From positions 1 to 60,072 of the forward strand of contig DUCM01000011.1 in assembly GCA_012959785.1 (NCBI GenBank): 60,072 nt of DNA, given 5' to 3'. The stretch is from Planctomycetota bacterium (GTDB taxonomy: Bacteria; Planctomycetota; UBA1135; GCA-002686595). This document shows, piece by piece, positions 17,508 to 26,234 of this stretch. The notes beneath the pieces were generated by a model. The model did no database searches, was not told the DNA's origin, and saw only the letters and a program-made list of their open reading frames with translations. The translations under genes were made by a program, and so were the position numbers. Positions within the stretch are counted from its first letter, which is position 1. Each line of letters begins with the position of its first letter.

Positions 17508-18535
17508 CGTTGCTTGGGAGGTCGTGCCTTCGCGAGTTGCTTGAGAGTGCGGACAAAGTCCTTGGGCAGCGGGGCTCTGACATGTTGCCTGCCGCCGCTG
17601 GCCGTGGGAAAATCGATGCTCCAGGCGTGGAGCGTCAAACGGTCGATCAGGGGCACTTCAGCGCGCCCGGGCTTGGAGTGGTACTTGCGCTTTATCTCCG
17701 AGAGCAGCAGGGCATCGCGGCGGCCGTAGGACTTGTCCACGGCCAGGGGAAAGCCCTCGGAGGCAAGGTGTACGCGAATCTGGTGGGTGCGGCCGCTGAT
17801 CGGCCCGCAGCGCACGAGCGTAAAGCCCGCAAAGCGCTCTTCGACGGCCATGCGGGTGAGCGCAGGTTTGCCACCCTTTTCGTCGATGCACATGCGCCCC
17901 GACTTCTTCAGGTCGGCGCCGATGGGCCGGTCGATGATGCACTCTTCGCCATCGGCGAGGGGCACCTCGCCCTCCACCAAGGCGAGGTACACCTTGTGCA
18001 CCTCGCGCTCCTCGAAGGCCGACCGCAGGCGCCGTTCAGACTCGATGTTCTTGGCCACAAGCACCGCGCCCGAGGTCTCCTTGTCGATGCGATGCACCAG
18101 ACGCGGGCGAAAACCCATCCCTGGCGAAGCCTGATGTTGAGCCGCGGGGATCACATTCGAGCGCTTGAGGGCCAGCTCCAGGAGGGCGCCCGAAAGACAG
18201 GCCCTGCCGCGCTCCCAGCGCTCGGGCTCCACGGGCAGGCCGGCGGGCTTTTCCACCACGAGGGCCTCGTCATCCTCGAAGAGGACCGTAAGTTCCAGGG
18301 TGGGCGCCAGGGGCTCCTTGGGGAAATCGGCCGCATCTTCATCGATGTCCGCCGAGACGACCTGATCGCTCTTGACTCGCTTGGAAGGCAGAGCGGCCTC
18401 GCCATCGAGAAGCACGCGCCCAGCGCGCACCTGACGGCGGATGAAGCCCTTGTTGAGCAGGGGGTACGCCAGGCACAGGAACTCATCGAGCTCGAGGCCC
18501 TGCTGATCGCGCGGCACGGAGAGATGGTCGGTCAC
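17504..18535 (-). CDS. RluA-family pseudouridine synthase
   Basis: A 343-residue RNA pseudouridine synthase. The N-terminal S4 RNA-binding domain is at about residues 15-65 (LDEFLCLAYPLLNKGFIRRQV, RVLLDG). The catalytic motif is PRLVHRIDKETSGAVL with the invariant Asp, followed by KVYLALVEG and the C-terminal GRTHQIRVHLASEGFPLAVD. The target (rRNA or tRNA position) cannot be set from sequence. I chose GTG 18535, where the family begins; the frame is open to 18688, but the extra 51 residues are not family-like. The stop overlaps truD's ATG as ATGA, so both RNA-modification genes are translationally coupled. Confidence 0.9.
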   Translation of the reverse strand: MTDHLSVPRDQQGLELDEFLCLAYPLLNKGFIRRQVRAGRVLLDGEAALPSKRVKSDQVVSADIDEDAADFPKEPLAPTLELTVLFEDDEALVVEKPAGLPVEPERWERGRACLSGALLELALKRSNVIPAAQHQASPGMGFRPRLVHRIDKETSGAVLVAKNIESERRLRSAFEEREVHKVYLALVEGEVPLADGEECIIDRPIGADLKKSGRMCIDEKGGKPALTRMAVEERFAGFTLVRCGPISGRTHQIRVHLASEGFPLAVDKSYGRRDALLLSEIKRKYHSKPGRAEVPLIDRLTLHAWSIDFPTASGGRQHVRAPLPKDFVRTLKQLAKARPPKQR

Positions 18536-18735
18536 CGGAATCGATGCGGGTCTATGGCGCCGAAGCCTGGCCGCGAAGGTGGCGGCGCGCGGCACAAGCG
18601 CGTGTTTATGCGAAGGGAAGTGGGCCGGGGCCCCTGAAGAAGTGGGGCTGGGGCCCCGAAAGATGCGCAGCCGGTGGGTCCGGCTCACCTGGGGCAGGCC
18701 CAGGTATAGGATGTTGCTAAACTGGGAAAGAGGCG

Positions 18736-19323
18736 CTAATCGCCGAGGGTCTTGGCGGGAGACACGGTCTCGGGGCCGGAGGACCCTTGTTGGTAGATCT
18801 CGGGGCGCAGGGCCCCCACGAAGGGCAAGTTGCGGTATTCGCCCGCGTAGTCGAGGCCATAGCCCACCACGAACTGGTCATCGACCTCAAAACAGCGGTG
18901 GTCGGCGGTGTATTCGAGGGCCCGGCGGCCGGGCTTGTCGAGGAAGACACACGACCGCACCTCGGCGGCACCGCGCTCGCGGAAGGCACCGACGAGGGAA
19001 GACATGGTGCGGCCCGTATCGAGAATGTCATCCACGAGCAGCAAGCGCCGCCCGCTGACCTCTTGGTCACTCGGGAAGAAGTTCAGTTCCAGCCTGCCCG
19101 AGACCGTGCCGTCGCCGTAACTCGAAGCGGAGACGAAGGCCAGCTCGAGGGGAATCGGTATGCGCCGGATCAGGTCGGAGGCGAAGACGCAAGACCCCTT
19201 CAACACCGAGACTACCGTGAACTTTGAGCCACGGTAGTGTTCGGTCACCTCTGCCGCGACCTGGTCGATGCCGGCCACGATCTGCTCTTCGGTGAAGAGG
19301 ATTTCCTGGATGTCGTCGTTCAC
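18736..19323 (-). CDS. hpt: hypoxanthine(-guanine) phosphoribosyltransferase
   Basis: A 195-residue purine salvage enzyme joining hypoxanthine or guanine to PRPP. It shows VVSVLKGSCVFASDLIRRI (pyrophosphate loop region), SASSYGDGTVSG (flexible catalytic loop with the SY pair), the PRPP-binding motif LLLVDDILDTGRTMSSL, and FVVGYGLDYAGEYRNLPFVG at the C-terminus. GTG 19323 gives the normal family length. The frame continues to 19548, but those 75 residues lack family character, so they are more likely leader. The RluA-type gene starts 200 bases downstream. Confidence 0.92.
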   Translation of the reverse strand: MNDDIQEILFTEEQIVAGIDQVAAEVTEHYRGSKFTVVSVLKGSCVFASDLIRRIPIPLELAFVSASSYGDGTVSGRLELNFFPSDQEVSGRRLLLVDDILDTGRTMSSLVGAFRERGAAEVRSCVFLDKPGRRALEYTADHRCFEVDDQFVVGYGLDYAGEYRNLPFVGALRPEIYQQGSSGPETVSPAKTLGD

Positions 19324-19842
19324 TTGTTTTTGCGCTCGGGGGTGGCGGAGAGCGGCGCTCTCGAGGGCTGTTGGGCGGCTGAGGAGGGGTTCGCTGACCG
19401 CTCCTTGGCGGTTCAGGACCGAGGAGTGTACACGATCTGGACCCTCGGGGAGCCGCGGTACGCCCAAAGAAGCCCTGGGAGCCTCCCGGGAAGCCAATTC
19501 ACTCGGTTCGAAGGTGGCTGACCCATCCTTGGGTTGGATCAATCTCAAGAGTACTGAGTGGGTAATTCACTGACTCCAACCAGATCAATCGCATCTATTC
19601 TTGACGGTCAACCAAAGATTGACGACAAACAGAATGGACTCAACAGAATTTGTGGTCTACTGGCTCCCGGAGCAAGCATGTGACCTGGCTGCTGGACATA
19701 TGCACTGCTAACAGGTTGATGACCTGCTTCTGGCGCTGCGAAGCCATCGAAAGCTCGCGCGCCGCACAGCTTGGAACGCGAGGGGCTGCGCAGCGTCGAA
19801 CGCCAACCTCAGCCCAACCAGACCACACACCAGACCACAGAT
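19324..19842. other. gene-free stretch with lower GC
   Basis: I see no convincing gene in these 519 bases between hpt and the divergent small protein gene. The part 19560-19700 is less GC-rich than its surroundings. It holds the palindrome TTGACGGTCAA at 19601-19611 and a second TTGACG at 19619, which could be an operator or -35 element. The region should contain the promoters of both flanking genes. Confidence 0.5.
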
Positions 19843-20145
19843 ATGGCCAAGAGAACCTACCACCGTCGCTCCGACGAAGAACTCATCGCTGACCTTCAGG
19901 AGAAGCTCAAGTCCGTGGAGAACCGTATGCAGGCCAAGACCCGCACGGACGCCGCGGTACTCAAGCAGCTCCCCAAGGTGTCCCGGCAGCTGCGCAATTT
20001 CGCGCAGATCGCCACCGACAACAGGCGCGATGACCTGTCCAACATGACCATCGCCTTCCTCGCTGGACTCCAACGCGCAGCGGAAGAAGTCCGTGAAGAC
20101 GCCAGCGCAAAGTCACGGGCGCGCCGCGAAGGAACGCAACTCTAG
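19843..20145 (+). CDS. small basic helical protein of unknown function
   Basis: A 100-residue protein from ATG 19843 (MAKRTYHRRSDEELIADL). The first half is charged with heptad-like spacing (DLQEKLKSVENRMQAKTRTDAAVLKQL) and could be coiled coil. The second half is helical (VSRQLRNFAQIATDNRRDDLSNMTIAFLAGLQRAAEEV). I recognise no named family. The frame is open upstream to 19771, but that part is not protein-like. No neighbour gives a role: the gene stands alone after a 519-base gap and is followed by a hairpin. Confidence 0.65.
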   Translation: MAKRTYHRRSDEELIADLQEKLKSVENRMQAKTRTDAAVLKQLPKVSRQLRNFAQIATDNRRDDLSNMTIAFLAGLQRAAEEVREDASAKSRARREGTQL

Positions 20146-20152
20146 CGGCTGC

Positions 20153-20182
20153 TAGCCCGGATTATTCATGCAAACGGGCTAG
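20153..20182. terminator. hairpin at the end of converging genes
   Basis: CTAGCCCG (20153-20160) pairs with CGGGCTAG (20175-20182) around a 14-nt loop. It overlaps the stop codon of the minus-strand gene and could stop transcription from both sides. The loop is related to a segment at 39330-39344. Confidence 0.5.
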
Positions 20183-21213
20183 GGGTCAAAAACGGCGAGA
20201 GCCGTGGCGTAGCGCAAGCTTCCCTGGCCCGGAAGTGGGTTTCCGTGAAAGTCCAGCCGCATCAGAGCGCCGGGGGTGACTGCGCTCAAACAGCCGTCAG
20301 CGCTGGCGACGATGGCCTCGATGCCCAGAGACGCGAAGGCCGTGCGCAAGCGAGGCCGAGAGCTGGCGTCGAGGCGCAGGACCTCGCCGCCCTCGCTGCA
20401 AATCCAAAGACCTCCTCCCACGGCGGCGGCGAGGAGGAAGGAACCGGAACTCGACTTGGGCAGGGCCAGCGAGGAGAGCGTGCGCTCGCGGCCGTTGGCC
20501 TCAAGGCGCACCAGCACCTGCGTGCCATCGGCAAGACCTTCGAGGGCCCAGCCACCCCGAGGGCCCCAGGCAAAGGCCGCGAAGGCCCGCGCACCTGCGA
20601 ACTCGCGCACCCGACCAAGGGGACTTGAACGCTCCAAACTGCACCACAACCCCCGACTGTCGATAGCCCACAGGTTGCCGCCCGGGGCTCCCGCGAGAAG
20701 CACATCTCTGCCCAACTGCCCGAGGTCAAAGCTCGCCCCCAGTGCCCCCCAGCCGACGACCCGCGCAGTCGGCGAGTCGTCCACTAGCCCCGCCACGCCG
20801 CCCTGGCCCCAGGCCACCAGAGAGCGCAGGCCGTCGGCGCAAAGATCCAAGCGCCGCTCGCCGCCCGGCACCAGGGACACCAGCCGCCGGGGCGCCTGCG
20901 GTCCCCGCTGGGTGCCGTGCAGTAGCCACAGGCGCCCCGCGCCCCCGGGCTGAACTTCGAGGGGATAGAGCAGGGCAACTCGCGCACAAGGCCAGGCGTC
21001 CCGGGTGAAACCCACCAAGGCCCCCCCATCACGGTCGCAAACCCACGAGCGGGCCTCATGCCAGCCGGCGCCAACCTGTGCGGCCCGCGGATCGGCGGCG
21101 CGCCACAGGTTGGCGCGGGCCCCCCAGAAAAGGGCCAGCAGGGCCCCCAGGCCCAGCCACCGCTGCAGCCGGGCTCCACCGGAGGTGCAGTTTGCTCGGG
21201 AAACGAAGCCCAT
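20179..21213 (-). CDS. membrane-anchored or exported hypothetical protein, propeller-like
   Basis: A 344-residue protein with one N-terminal hydrophobic helix (about 18-36, WLGLGALLALFWGARANLW), so it is exported or anchored with the bulk outside. The rest alternates short hydrophobic strands with Gly-rich turns (GGNLWAIDSRGLWCSLE, GGGLWICSEGGEVLRLD), which suggests beta-propeller blades. No catalytic residues are evident and I recognise no family. It is divergent from ygfZ across a 140-bp spacer that holds a direct repeat. Confidence 0.6.
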   Translation of the reverse strand: MGFVSRANCTSGGARLQRWLGLGALLALFWGARANLWRAADPRAAQVGAGWHEARSWVCDRDGGALVGFTRDAWPCARVALLYPLEVQPGGAGRLWLLHGTQRGPQAPRRLVSLVPGGERRLDLCADGLRSLVAWGQGGVAGLVDDSPTARVVGWGALGASFDLGQLGRDVLLAGAPGGNLWAIDSRGLWCSLERSSPLGRVREFAGARAFAAFAWGPRGGWALEGLADGTQVLVRLEANGRERTLSSLALPKSSSGSFLLAAAVGGGLWICSEGGEVLRLDASSRPRLRTAFASLGIEAIVASADGCLSAVTPGALMRLDFHGNPLPGQGSLRYATALAVFDP

Positions 21214-21252
21214 ACCTACTTGGATGGCGTTCGGCCCCGCGCCGTCACCTCT

Positions 21253-21277
21253 TGCTCAAAGAATCCTGCTCAAAGAA
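21253..21277. promoter_or_regulatory. direct repeat in a divergent spacer
   Basis: TGCTCAAAGAA occurs at 21253-21263 and 21267-21277 (14-bp period) between the divergent starts at 21213 and 21354. Paired sites like this can be operators or a -35 region; no regulator is known. Confidence 0.3.
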
Positions 21278-21353
21278 ACTGCCGGCAAGTCATGGCCCGC
21301 TGCGCTCGGAAGCGCCTCGACGGCCAGGCTCTCTTTGGCCCGAGCCGAGTATC

Positions 21354-22439
21354 ATGTCTCGCCCGGCCCCCGCCATGCAAAGCAACCATCTCCACGATCT
21401 CCACGCCGCCGCAGGCGCCAACCTACGCCCCGCCGCGGAAGCCGCGCCGCTGCTCTCCTACGGCGATGTCCCCGGCGAATACGCTGCCGCCTGCCGGGAC
21501 TGGGTAGTCTTCGATGAGACCGACCGCGGGCTCCTGCGCCTCAGCGGCGAAGATGCCGCTGAGTTCCTGCACCGCCTCCTGGCCAACTTGGTGCTGCCCC
21601 TCGAAGCGGGCCATGGCAACCGCAATTTGCTGCTGACCGCCAAGGGCAAGGTGCGCTTTGACTTTCGTCTCAAGCACGAGACCGAGGGCGACTACCTCAT
21701 CGACTGCTCTCCCCACGAAGCCAGCGCCATCTTGGCCGCCCTCGACCAGTACCTGTTCAACGACGATGTGGTCATCGAGGATCAGAGTTCTCGCTGCGCG
21801 CCGCTCTGCCTTCTCGGCCCGGCTGCTTTCGAAAGCGCGGCGAAGGCCCTCGCCCTCGAAGTGCCCTCGGCTCAGTGGGAAAGTTGGCGCGGCGTTTTTT
21901 CCGGGGCAGCTCTCACCGTCACCCGCGTGGAGCGCTGTGGTCAGGAAGCTCTGGCCCTCGATGCTGGCCCGCAGGCTGCGGCTGAACTCTGGCAGACCCT
22001 GTGCACCGCCGGCGCAAGACCGACTGGCCGCATCGTGGCCGACATCCTGCGCATCAACAACCTGGCCGCCATTGCGCCGGACGACATCACCGAAGATGTC
22101 TACCCCCAGGAGGCGCGGCTCGAAAGAGCCTTCAGCCTCACCAAGGGTTGCTACATCGGCCAGGAAGTGGTGGCCAAGATCGACACCTATGGCGGTTTGA
22201 ACAAGCGCCTCTGTGCTCTGCGCTTGGAACACGATGACCCGGTCCCCCGGGGCACGCGGCTCTATCGCCAGGATCCAAAGACCGACGAATGGCGTGACCT
22301 GGGCCTGGTCACCTCGTGGGCCTACTCCTTCGAGGACGACAACGGCCGCGTCCTGGCCTACCTCAAGCGCCGCCACCAGGAACCGGGCAGCGTCTTTCGC
22401 GTGGGCGAGGGTCCCGCCACGGCCACTGTGATCGAGTAG
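21354..22439 (+). CDS. ygfZ: YgfZ/GcvT-like folate-binding protein
   Basis: A 361-residue member of the YgfZ family, folate-dependent proteins that support iron-sulfur cluster maintenance and are related to aminomethyltransferase GcvT. The diagnostic motif KGCYIGQEVVAKID is at about residue 265. The N-terminal half has LLRLSGEDAAEFLHRLLANLV and FDFRLKHE, typical of the folate-binding fold. ATG 21354 is chosen; ATG 21375 is a possible shorter start. The upstream open frame to 21078 is antisense to the propeller-like gene and was excluded. It converges with the minus-strand gene ending at 22444. Confidence 0.88.
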   Translation: MSRPAPAMQSNHLHDLHAAAGANLRPAAEAAPLLSYGDVPGEYAAACRDWVVFDETDRGLLRLSGEDAAEFLHRLLANLVLPLEAGHGNRNLLLTAKGKVRFDFRLKHETEGDYLIDCSPHEASAILAALDQYLFNDDVVIEDQSSRCAPLCLLGPAAFESAAKALALEVPSAQWESWRGVFSGAALTVTRVERCGQEALALDAGPQAAAELWQTLCTAGARPTGRIVADILRINNLAAIAPDDITEDVYPQEARLERAFSLTKGCYIGQEVVAKIDTYGGLNKRLCALRLEHDDPVPRGTRLYRQDPKTDEWRDLGLVTSWAYSFEDDNGRVLAYLKRRHQEPGSVFRVGEGPATATVIE

Positions 22440-22443
22440 GGCT

Positions 22444-23496
22444 CTACAACCCGCTGAACCCGCTAGGCGTGCCGCTGTACTTCACCAACTTGATACGCGC
22501 GTGCAGGTCGATGATCTCGCCCACGGGCACATCACCTTCGATCAACACCGGCACGCCGGTTGTTGCGTGGATCCAGATCTTGATCGCGCCCTTGATGCCG
22601 AAGAGGCCCGAGAACTGCTTGCTGCCGCCGCTCTCCCCCTCTGGCTGGGACACGCTGAGTTGCACTTCGCGGCACTCAAAGGCGCCCGCGTGGGAATCGA
22701 TCCGCGCCAACCGTCCGCGGGTCAGCTTCATGTTCCAGAGGTCGCTCTTCTGCAACATGGTGAGATCGATCTCGTCGAGGCCGCTGCGCACCAAGGTGCG
22801 CGCGAGGTAAACCGCACCGAGGACATCCACGGTTTCTGCCGGCACAGGGCGGCAGCTGGGCTGACGCCACAAGCGGTGCTCGGCGCGCTTGCACCTCTTG
22901 CAGTGGTGGGCCTTCTGCCAGGGCAGGAGCGCCTCGACGAAGTGCTCGCGACGGCTACACTTCTTGCAGTGGCCGTTGCCGCGATAACTGCTGGTCCAGG
23001 CACCTTCGCGGCGACCAATCTTGAGCTCGCGTTTGCGATTCTCGCTGCCAGTCTGGACTTCGAAGTTGAGCAGCGCGGGCCACTCCTGGGGCAAAAAACG
23101 CGTGGTGATCGAGTGGTTGAGCTCGTAACCAAGATGCCCCCCGCGGGCCACGCTGCGTACCCAGGCCACCTGGACACCATTCGCCATGGGAGTTTCTCCG
23201 GGCAGGGGCAGGCCCCGTAGGAAGGGCTCGACGCCCGAGGACATGACCACCGTACCAACGCTGGCCGAGCCCAGGGGACCCAGATCGATCTCCACGCGAA
23301 ACTCGAGTTCTTCGCCGGGCGGCACCCATATCTCCGGCTGGTTTCCGCGCTTGATGCAATAGCTACCCGCCACCAAGGCCGGGTTTCCAGCGTGAGCGCG
23401 GACGGGGATCGACGCGGGGTGCGGATCGCCGTCGCCGGGTAGCAAAGCCCATGCGAGGCTGATCAGCACAGCAGAGGGGAACATGAGGGATGTCAT
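22444..23496 (-). CDS. exported DUF3108-like protein with a Cys-rich insert
   Basis: A 350-residue protein from ATG 23496 with a signal peptide (MTSLMFPSAVLISLAWALL). It has the look of DUF3108-type periplasmic proteins: PPGEELEFRVEIDLGPLGSASVGTVVMSSGVEPF near the N-terminus (as separate strands) and IKIWIHATTGVPVLIEGDVP near the C-terminus. Between them, about residues 170-220, lies a Cys/His-rich segment: GHCKKCSRREH and HHCKRCKRAEH, two CxxC knuckles with adjacent His, resembling a zinc ribbon. Zinc ribbons are uncommon outside the cytoplasm. Function unknown. It is divergent from the HEAT-like lipoprotein gene. Confidence 0.7.
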   Translation of the reverse strand: MTSLMFPSAVLISLAWALLPGDGDPHPASIPVRAHAGNPALVAGSYCIKRGNQPEIWVPPGEELEFRVEIDLGPLGSASVGTVVMSSGVEPFLRGLPLPGETPMANGVQVAWVRSVARGGHLGYELNHSITTRFLPQEWPALLNFEVQTGSENRKRELKIGRREGAWTSSYRGNGHCKKCSRREHFVEALLPWQKAHHCKRCKRAEHRLWRQPSCRPVPAETVDVLGAVYLARTLVRSGLDEIDLTMLQKSDLWNMKLTRGRLARIDSHAGAFECREVQLSVSQPEGESGGSKQFSGLFGIKGAIKIWIHATTGVPVLIEGDVPVGEIIDLHARIKLVKYSGTPSGFSGL

Positions 23497-23555
23497 CAAA
23501 GCGGGCCTGCAGGCCTGGAGGGAACTCGCTTGGAGCACAGAAGCATTAAACCACA

Positions 23556-23574
23556 CGGGCGTAAAGAACGCCCG
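23556..23574. promoter_or_regulatory. short hairpin/operator-like inverted repeat in divergent spacer
   Basis: CGGGCG (23556-23561) pairs with CGCCCG (23569-23574) around TAAAGAA, in the 213-bp spacer between the divergent genes at 23496 and 23710. A TATTCT sequence follows at 23592-23597 on the plus strand and may be a -10 box. Confidence 0.3.
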
Positions 23575-23709
23575 CCCACGGCCGTGTACCCTATTCTCCT
23601 TCGTCGCGCAGGGGTTCCTTGACCGCAGGGCTGATTTCGAGCGTTCCGCCCCCTGAGAAGCCCCGTCAGTGGGGAAGACCCTCCATACCAAGTCGTCCAG
23701 TCACCTCTC

Positions 23710-24651
23710 ATGACCTCCCTAACACGCAACAGGCGCACTCTCATCGTCGCAGGCCTCGCTTTTCTGGCACTCGCCCCTGGCTGCGCCACCGACGGCGGCA
23801 GTTCGAGCGCCGTGGACGATGCCACGACCTTCGAAGCCCTCGGCTCGGCCACCCGTGCGGATGATTCCATCGGCAAGTACCTCAGCGACCTCTCCACCTC
23901 GATGAACGCGTGGATGCAGAAGACGATGAACGCCACCACCAAGCGCGAGCGCAGCAAACAGGGACTCCTGGAGATCAATATCCGCGAGCGCGTACGCCGA
24001 CGCCAGAGCGACATCCTGCTCGAACTCGAGACCGGACCGATCAAGAACCGCACCATCGCTGCCGCTGCTATCGGCTTCTGCCAGGATCCTGCGGTTTTGA
24101 GCCCCCTGCTCGCCGCCCTCGGCGACGGCAACGACAAGGTCGTCAGCAATGCGCTCCTGGGGTTGACAGTGCTGGGCTTGCCGGAGACGCCGCTCGAAGA
24201 GATCAGCGAACTGATCATTTACGCTGAGGAACCCAAGACGCGTTGGAGCGCGTCCAACTGCGCCCGCTCCTTGATCGAAGCCGGCGCGCCAGGCGAGCCC
24301 GTGCTCAGCGCCGCCCGCGCGGGCCTGACCGATGTCCTCGAACCCATGGTGCGCACCCAATGCGCCCTGATCCTGGCTCGCATGGAAGACGCCGGTTCCA
24401 TCGACGCTCTGTCCCTCTTGCTGTTCGACGAAGCCCCCATCGTGGCCAGTTCCGCAGCCCGCTCCCTGTGCTACATCGGCCGGCGGGTTGATACGGCCCG
24501 GGGCGCTGCCGCCCGCGCCCTGGTGACAGCCATGGCAGAGAGCAACCGCGAGCGGCGCCTCTTGATTCACCCCAGCCTGGTGGAGTTGGCAGGGCGCAAT
24601 CACGAGTTTGACATGGAAGCCTGGTCCCGCTGGGTGGCGCGCTTGCCTTGA
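23710..24651 (+). CDS. HEAT-repeat-like lipoprotein
   Basis: A 313-residue lipoprotein; lipobox LALAPGC at about residue 25. After a low-complexity segment (SSSAVDDATTFEALGSATRAD) the chain is helical, with repeats of HEAT/PBS type: KNRTIAAAAIGFCQDPAVLSPLLAALGDGNDKV (as two helices), VSNALLGLTVLGL, RWSASNCARSLIEAG, MVRTQCALILARM, IVASSAARSLCYIG. Such repeats form curved solenoids that bind other proteins. The next gene begins 29 bases downstream and is also exported, so the two may work together. Confidence 0.75.
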   Translation: MTSLTRNRRTLIVAGLAFLALAPGCATDGGSSSAVDDATTFEALGSATRADDSIGKYLSDLSTSMNAWMQKTMNATTKRERSKQGLLEINIRERVRRRQSDILLELETGPIKNRTIAAAAIGFCQDPAVLSPLLAALGDGNDKVVSNALLGLTVLGLPETPLEEISELIIYAEEPKTRWSASNCARSLIEAGAPGEPVLSAARAGLTDVLEPMVRTQCALILARMEDAGSIDALSLLLFDEAPIVASSAARSLCYIGRRVDTARGAAARALVTAMAESNRERRLLIHPSLVELAGRNHEFDMEAWSRWVARLP

Positions 24652-24680
24652 ACGCGAGGCAGCGGGTTATCATTGAACCC

Positions 24681-25934
24681 ATGCAATTCAGATGCTGGCA
24701 GAAGCCGTGGGTGTTGAGCTTGTGGGTGCTGGGACTCAGCTTGGGCTCGGGCTTTGCCTGGGGAGAGCGCGGCCAGCAACCAGGGGCAGAGGGCCATCCG
24801 CCGGTAGAGGGCCAGATCAAAGGGGCAGGGGCACCCGAGCAGCCCGAGGACAGCGCTCCCCGTAAACCCCTGAAACGGCGTGCCAGGGCTGGACTGGCGG
24901 GCTTCGCCAGCCGATCGACCCTGACCTTCGTGAAACGGCCGGATCTGCCCAGCTACTCCCTGGAAGTGGTCCATGTCTTTCCCGAGCGCGTGCGCTGGCG
25001 CCTCGAACCCATGGGCGAGACCCGCACGAGCGCCCAGCGCCTCGTGCGCTTTCAATTCGGTGCCGGAATCTGGATGCTGCCACAATACGCCGAGTGCTCG
25101 ACTCTGCACCGCGGCGAAGAGGCGCGCCGCTTCCAACTCCAAAATGAACTGCGTCGAGTAGCCATGAGCTGGCCCGCGGGCCTCGCCTGGAGGGCAACCG
25201 ATAAACCGGAAGTGCAGCTGGCCAAGCTTCCGGGCCTCGGCAGTCTGCGGGCAGTGACCCGCGGCGACGACACCCGGCCCCTGCGCATCGACAGCTACTT
25301 CGGCGCAGACACTGCGAGCTTCGAGTCCCTGGCTCAAATCGAATGGAAACGCGCGGAACGCCGCTGGTGGCCTGCGAGCTGGACCCTCTTCAGTGGCAAG
25401 CGGCGCATCTGGGACGAGGTCATCAGCGAGGTCAAGACAGGCAGCAAGTACCTCGACTCCTTCTTCCTTCCCGCCGACCGGCGGGTCAGTACGGGCCCGG
25501 CCTCTGCACCCCGCGCCCTGCGCCTCGGCGCCAGGGTGACGCGGCAGACCCCGCTCGCCCCCGACCTCGCCTGGCCCGAAGTCCTGGCCCTGGCCAAGGA
25601 GGCCGCCGGTGAGGCGGCTCGGACTCTGCCCGATGGCCTCCAACTCGACCCGCGACCGATCTATCTGCTCGATCCCGCGGGCCTGCCCGTGGCCTTTGAA
25701 TTGCGCCTGCGCGGCGAGGGCAGCTCGGTGCCCGAGGGATGGCGCCAGACCCCAGCCGCCGAAGGCTGGTCCACGGTACACCACGGGCTGGGAGAGATCC
25801 GAAAGCCCGCCATTGAAGCCCTGGAAAGGATGTTGCAACCAGGCCAGCAGCCTTCCAGGCCCTATGTCCGGGTCCAGCATACAGGCGGGCAGGTGGGACT
25901 CGTACAACTGGTCCTCAAGGTAGCCAGCCAGTGA
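24681..25934 (+). CDS. exported hypothetical protein
   Basis: A 417-residue protein from ATG 24681, with a signal peptide ending near WVLGLSLGSGFAWG. A Pro/Gly/Glu-rich linker follows (about 25-60) and then a beta-rich region (STLTFVKRPDLPSYSLEVVHVFPERVRWRLEP, in strands). The middle reads like the lipoprotein-carrier type of sheet that reports on polymer or lipid load, with repeated W/F strands, but I cannot assign a family. It follows the HEAT-like lipoprotein closely. An upstream alternative TTG at 24648 overlaps the preceding stop and is less likely. Confidence 0.6.
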   Translation: MQFRCWQKPWVLSLWVLGLSLGSGFAWGERGQQPGAEGHPPVEGQIKGAGAPEQPEDSAPRKPLKRRARAGLAGFASRSTLTFVKRPDLPSYSLEVVHVFPERVRWRLEPMGETRTSAQRLVRFQFGAGIWMLPQYAECSTLHRGEEARRFQLQNELRRVAMSWPAGLAWRATDKPEVQLAKLPGLGSLRAVTRGDDTRPLRIDSYFGADTASFESLAQIEWKRAERRWWPASWTLFSGKRRIWDEVISEVKTGSKYLDSFFLPADRRVSTGPASAPRALRLGARVTRQTPLAPDLAWPEVLALAKEAAGEAARTLPDGLQLDPRPIYLLDPAGLPVAFELRLRGEGSSVPEGWRQTPAAEGWSTVHHGLGEIRKPAIEALERMLQPGQQPSRPYVRVQHTGGQVGLVQLVLKVASQ

Positions 25935-26234
25935 CCGCCCGGGAGGACAGCCCGGGCCTCCAGCAAGGCCAGAAGCCGCGGCAAGGCCATCGCCCTGGCT
26001 CCTGATTCTGTTCATCCTGGGTGAGATCGTCCCCCTTTGGAGGTCCTCTGGCCCCTGTCTCTGTGCTGTTTGGCTTTTCCCAGGGGTGTGGGCGCCGCCG
26101 GGCACTCCAATTGCAGGAGACCTCCCCTTGCCAGCGCTGATTCGCCTGGCCAAGAGACACCCCCGCTGGTCGCTGCCAGCGAATGCCCCCCGCCGCTCGC
26201 ACCAAACCGAGCGGCCTTCCCCAAAGAGCCCCTC
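25935..26234. other. 300-bp spacer with a weak hairpin
   Basis: No gene seen. GCCCGGG (25937-25943) pairs with CCCGGGC (25951-25957) just after the preceding stop and may end that transcript, although no T-run follows. The remainder should hold the promoter of the low-complexity protein gene; I see no clear box. Confidence 0.4.

Noticed and set aside
19324..19548. 75-residue N-terminal extension of Hpt
   Set aside because: Not family-like; GTG 19323 gives normal length, so the extension is more likely untranslated leader.
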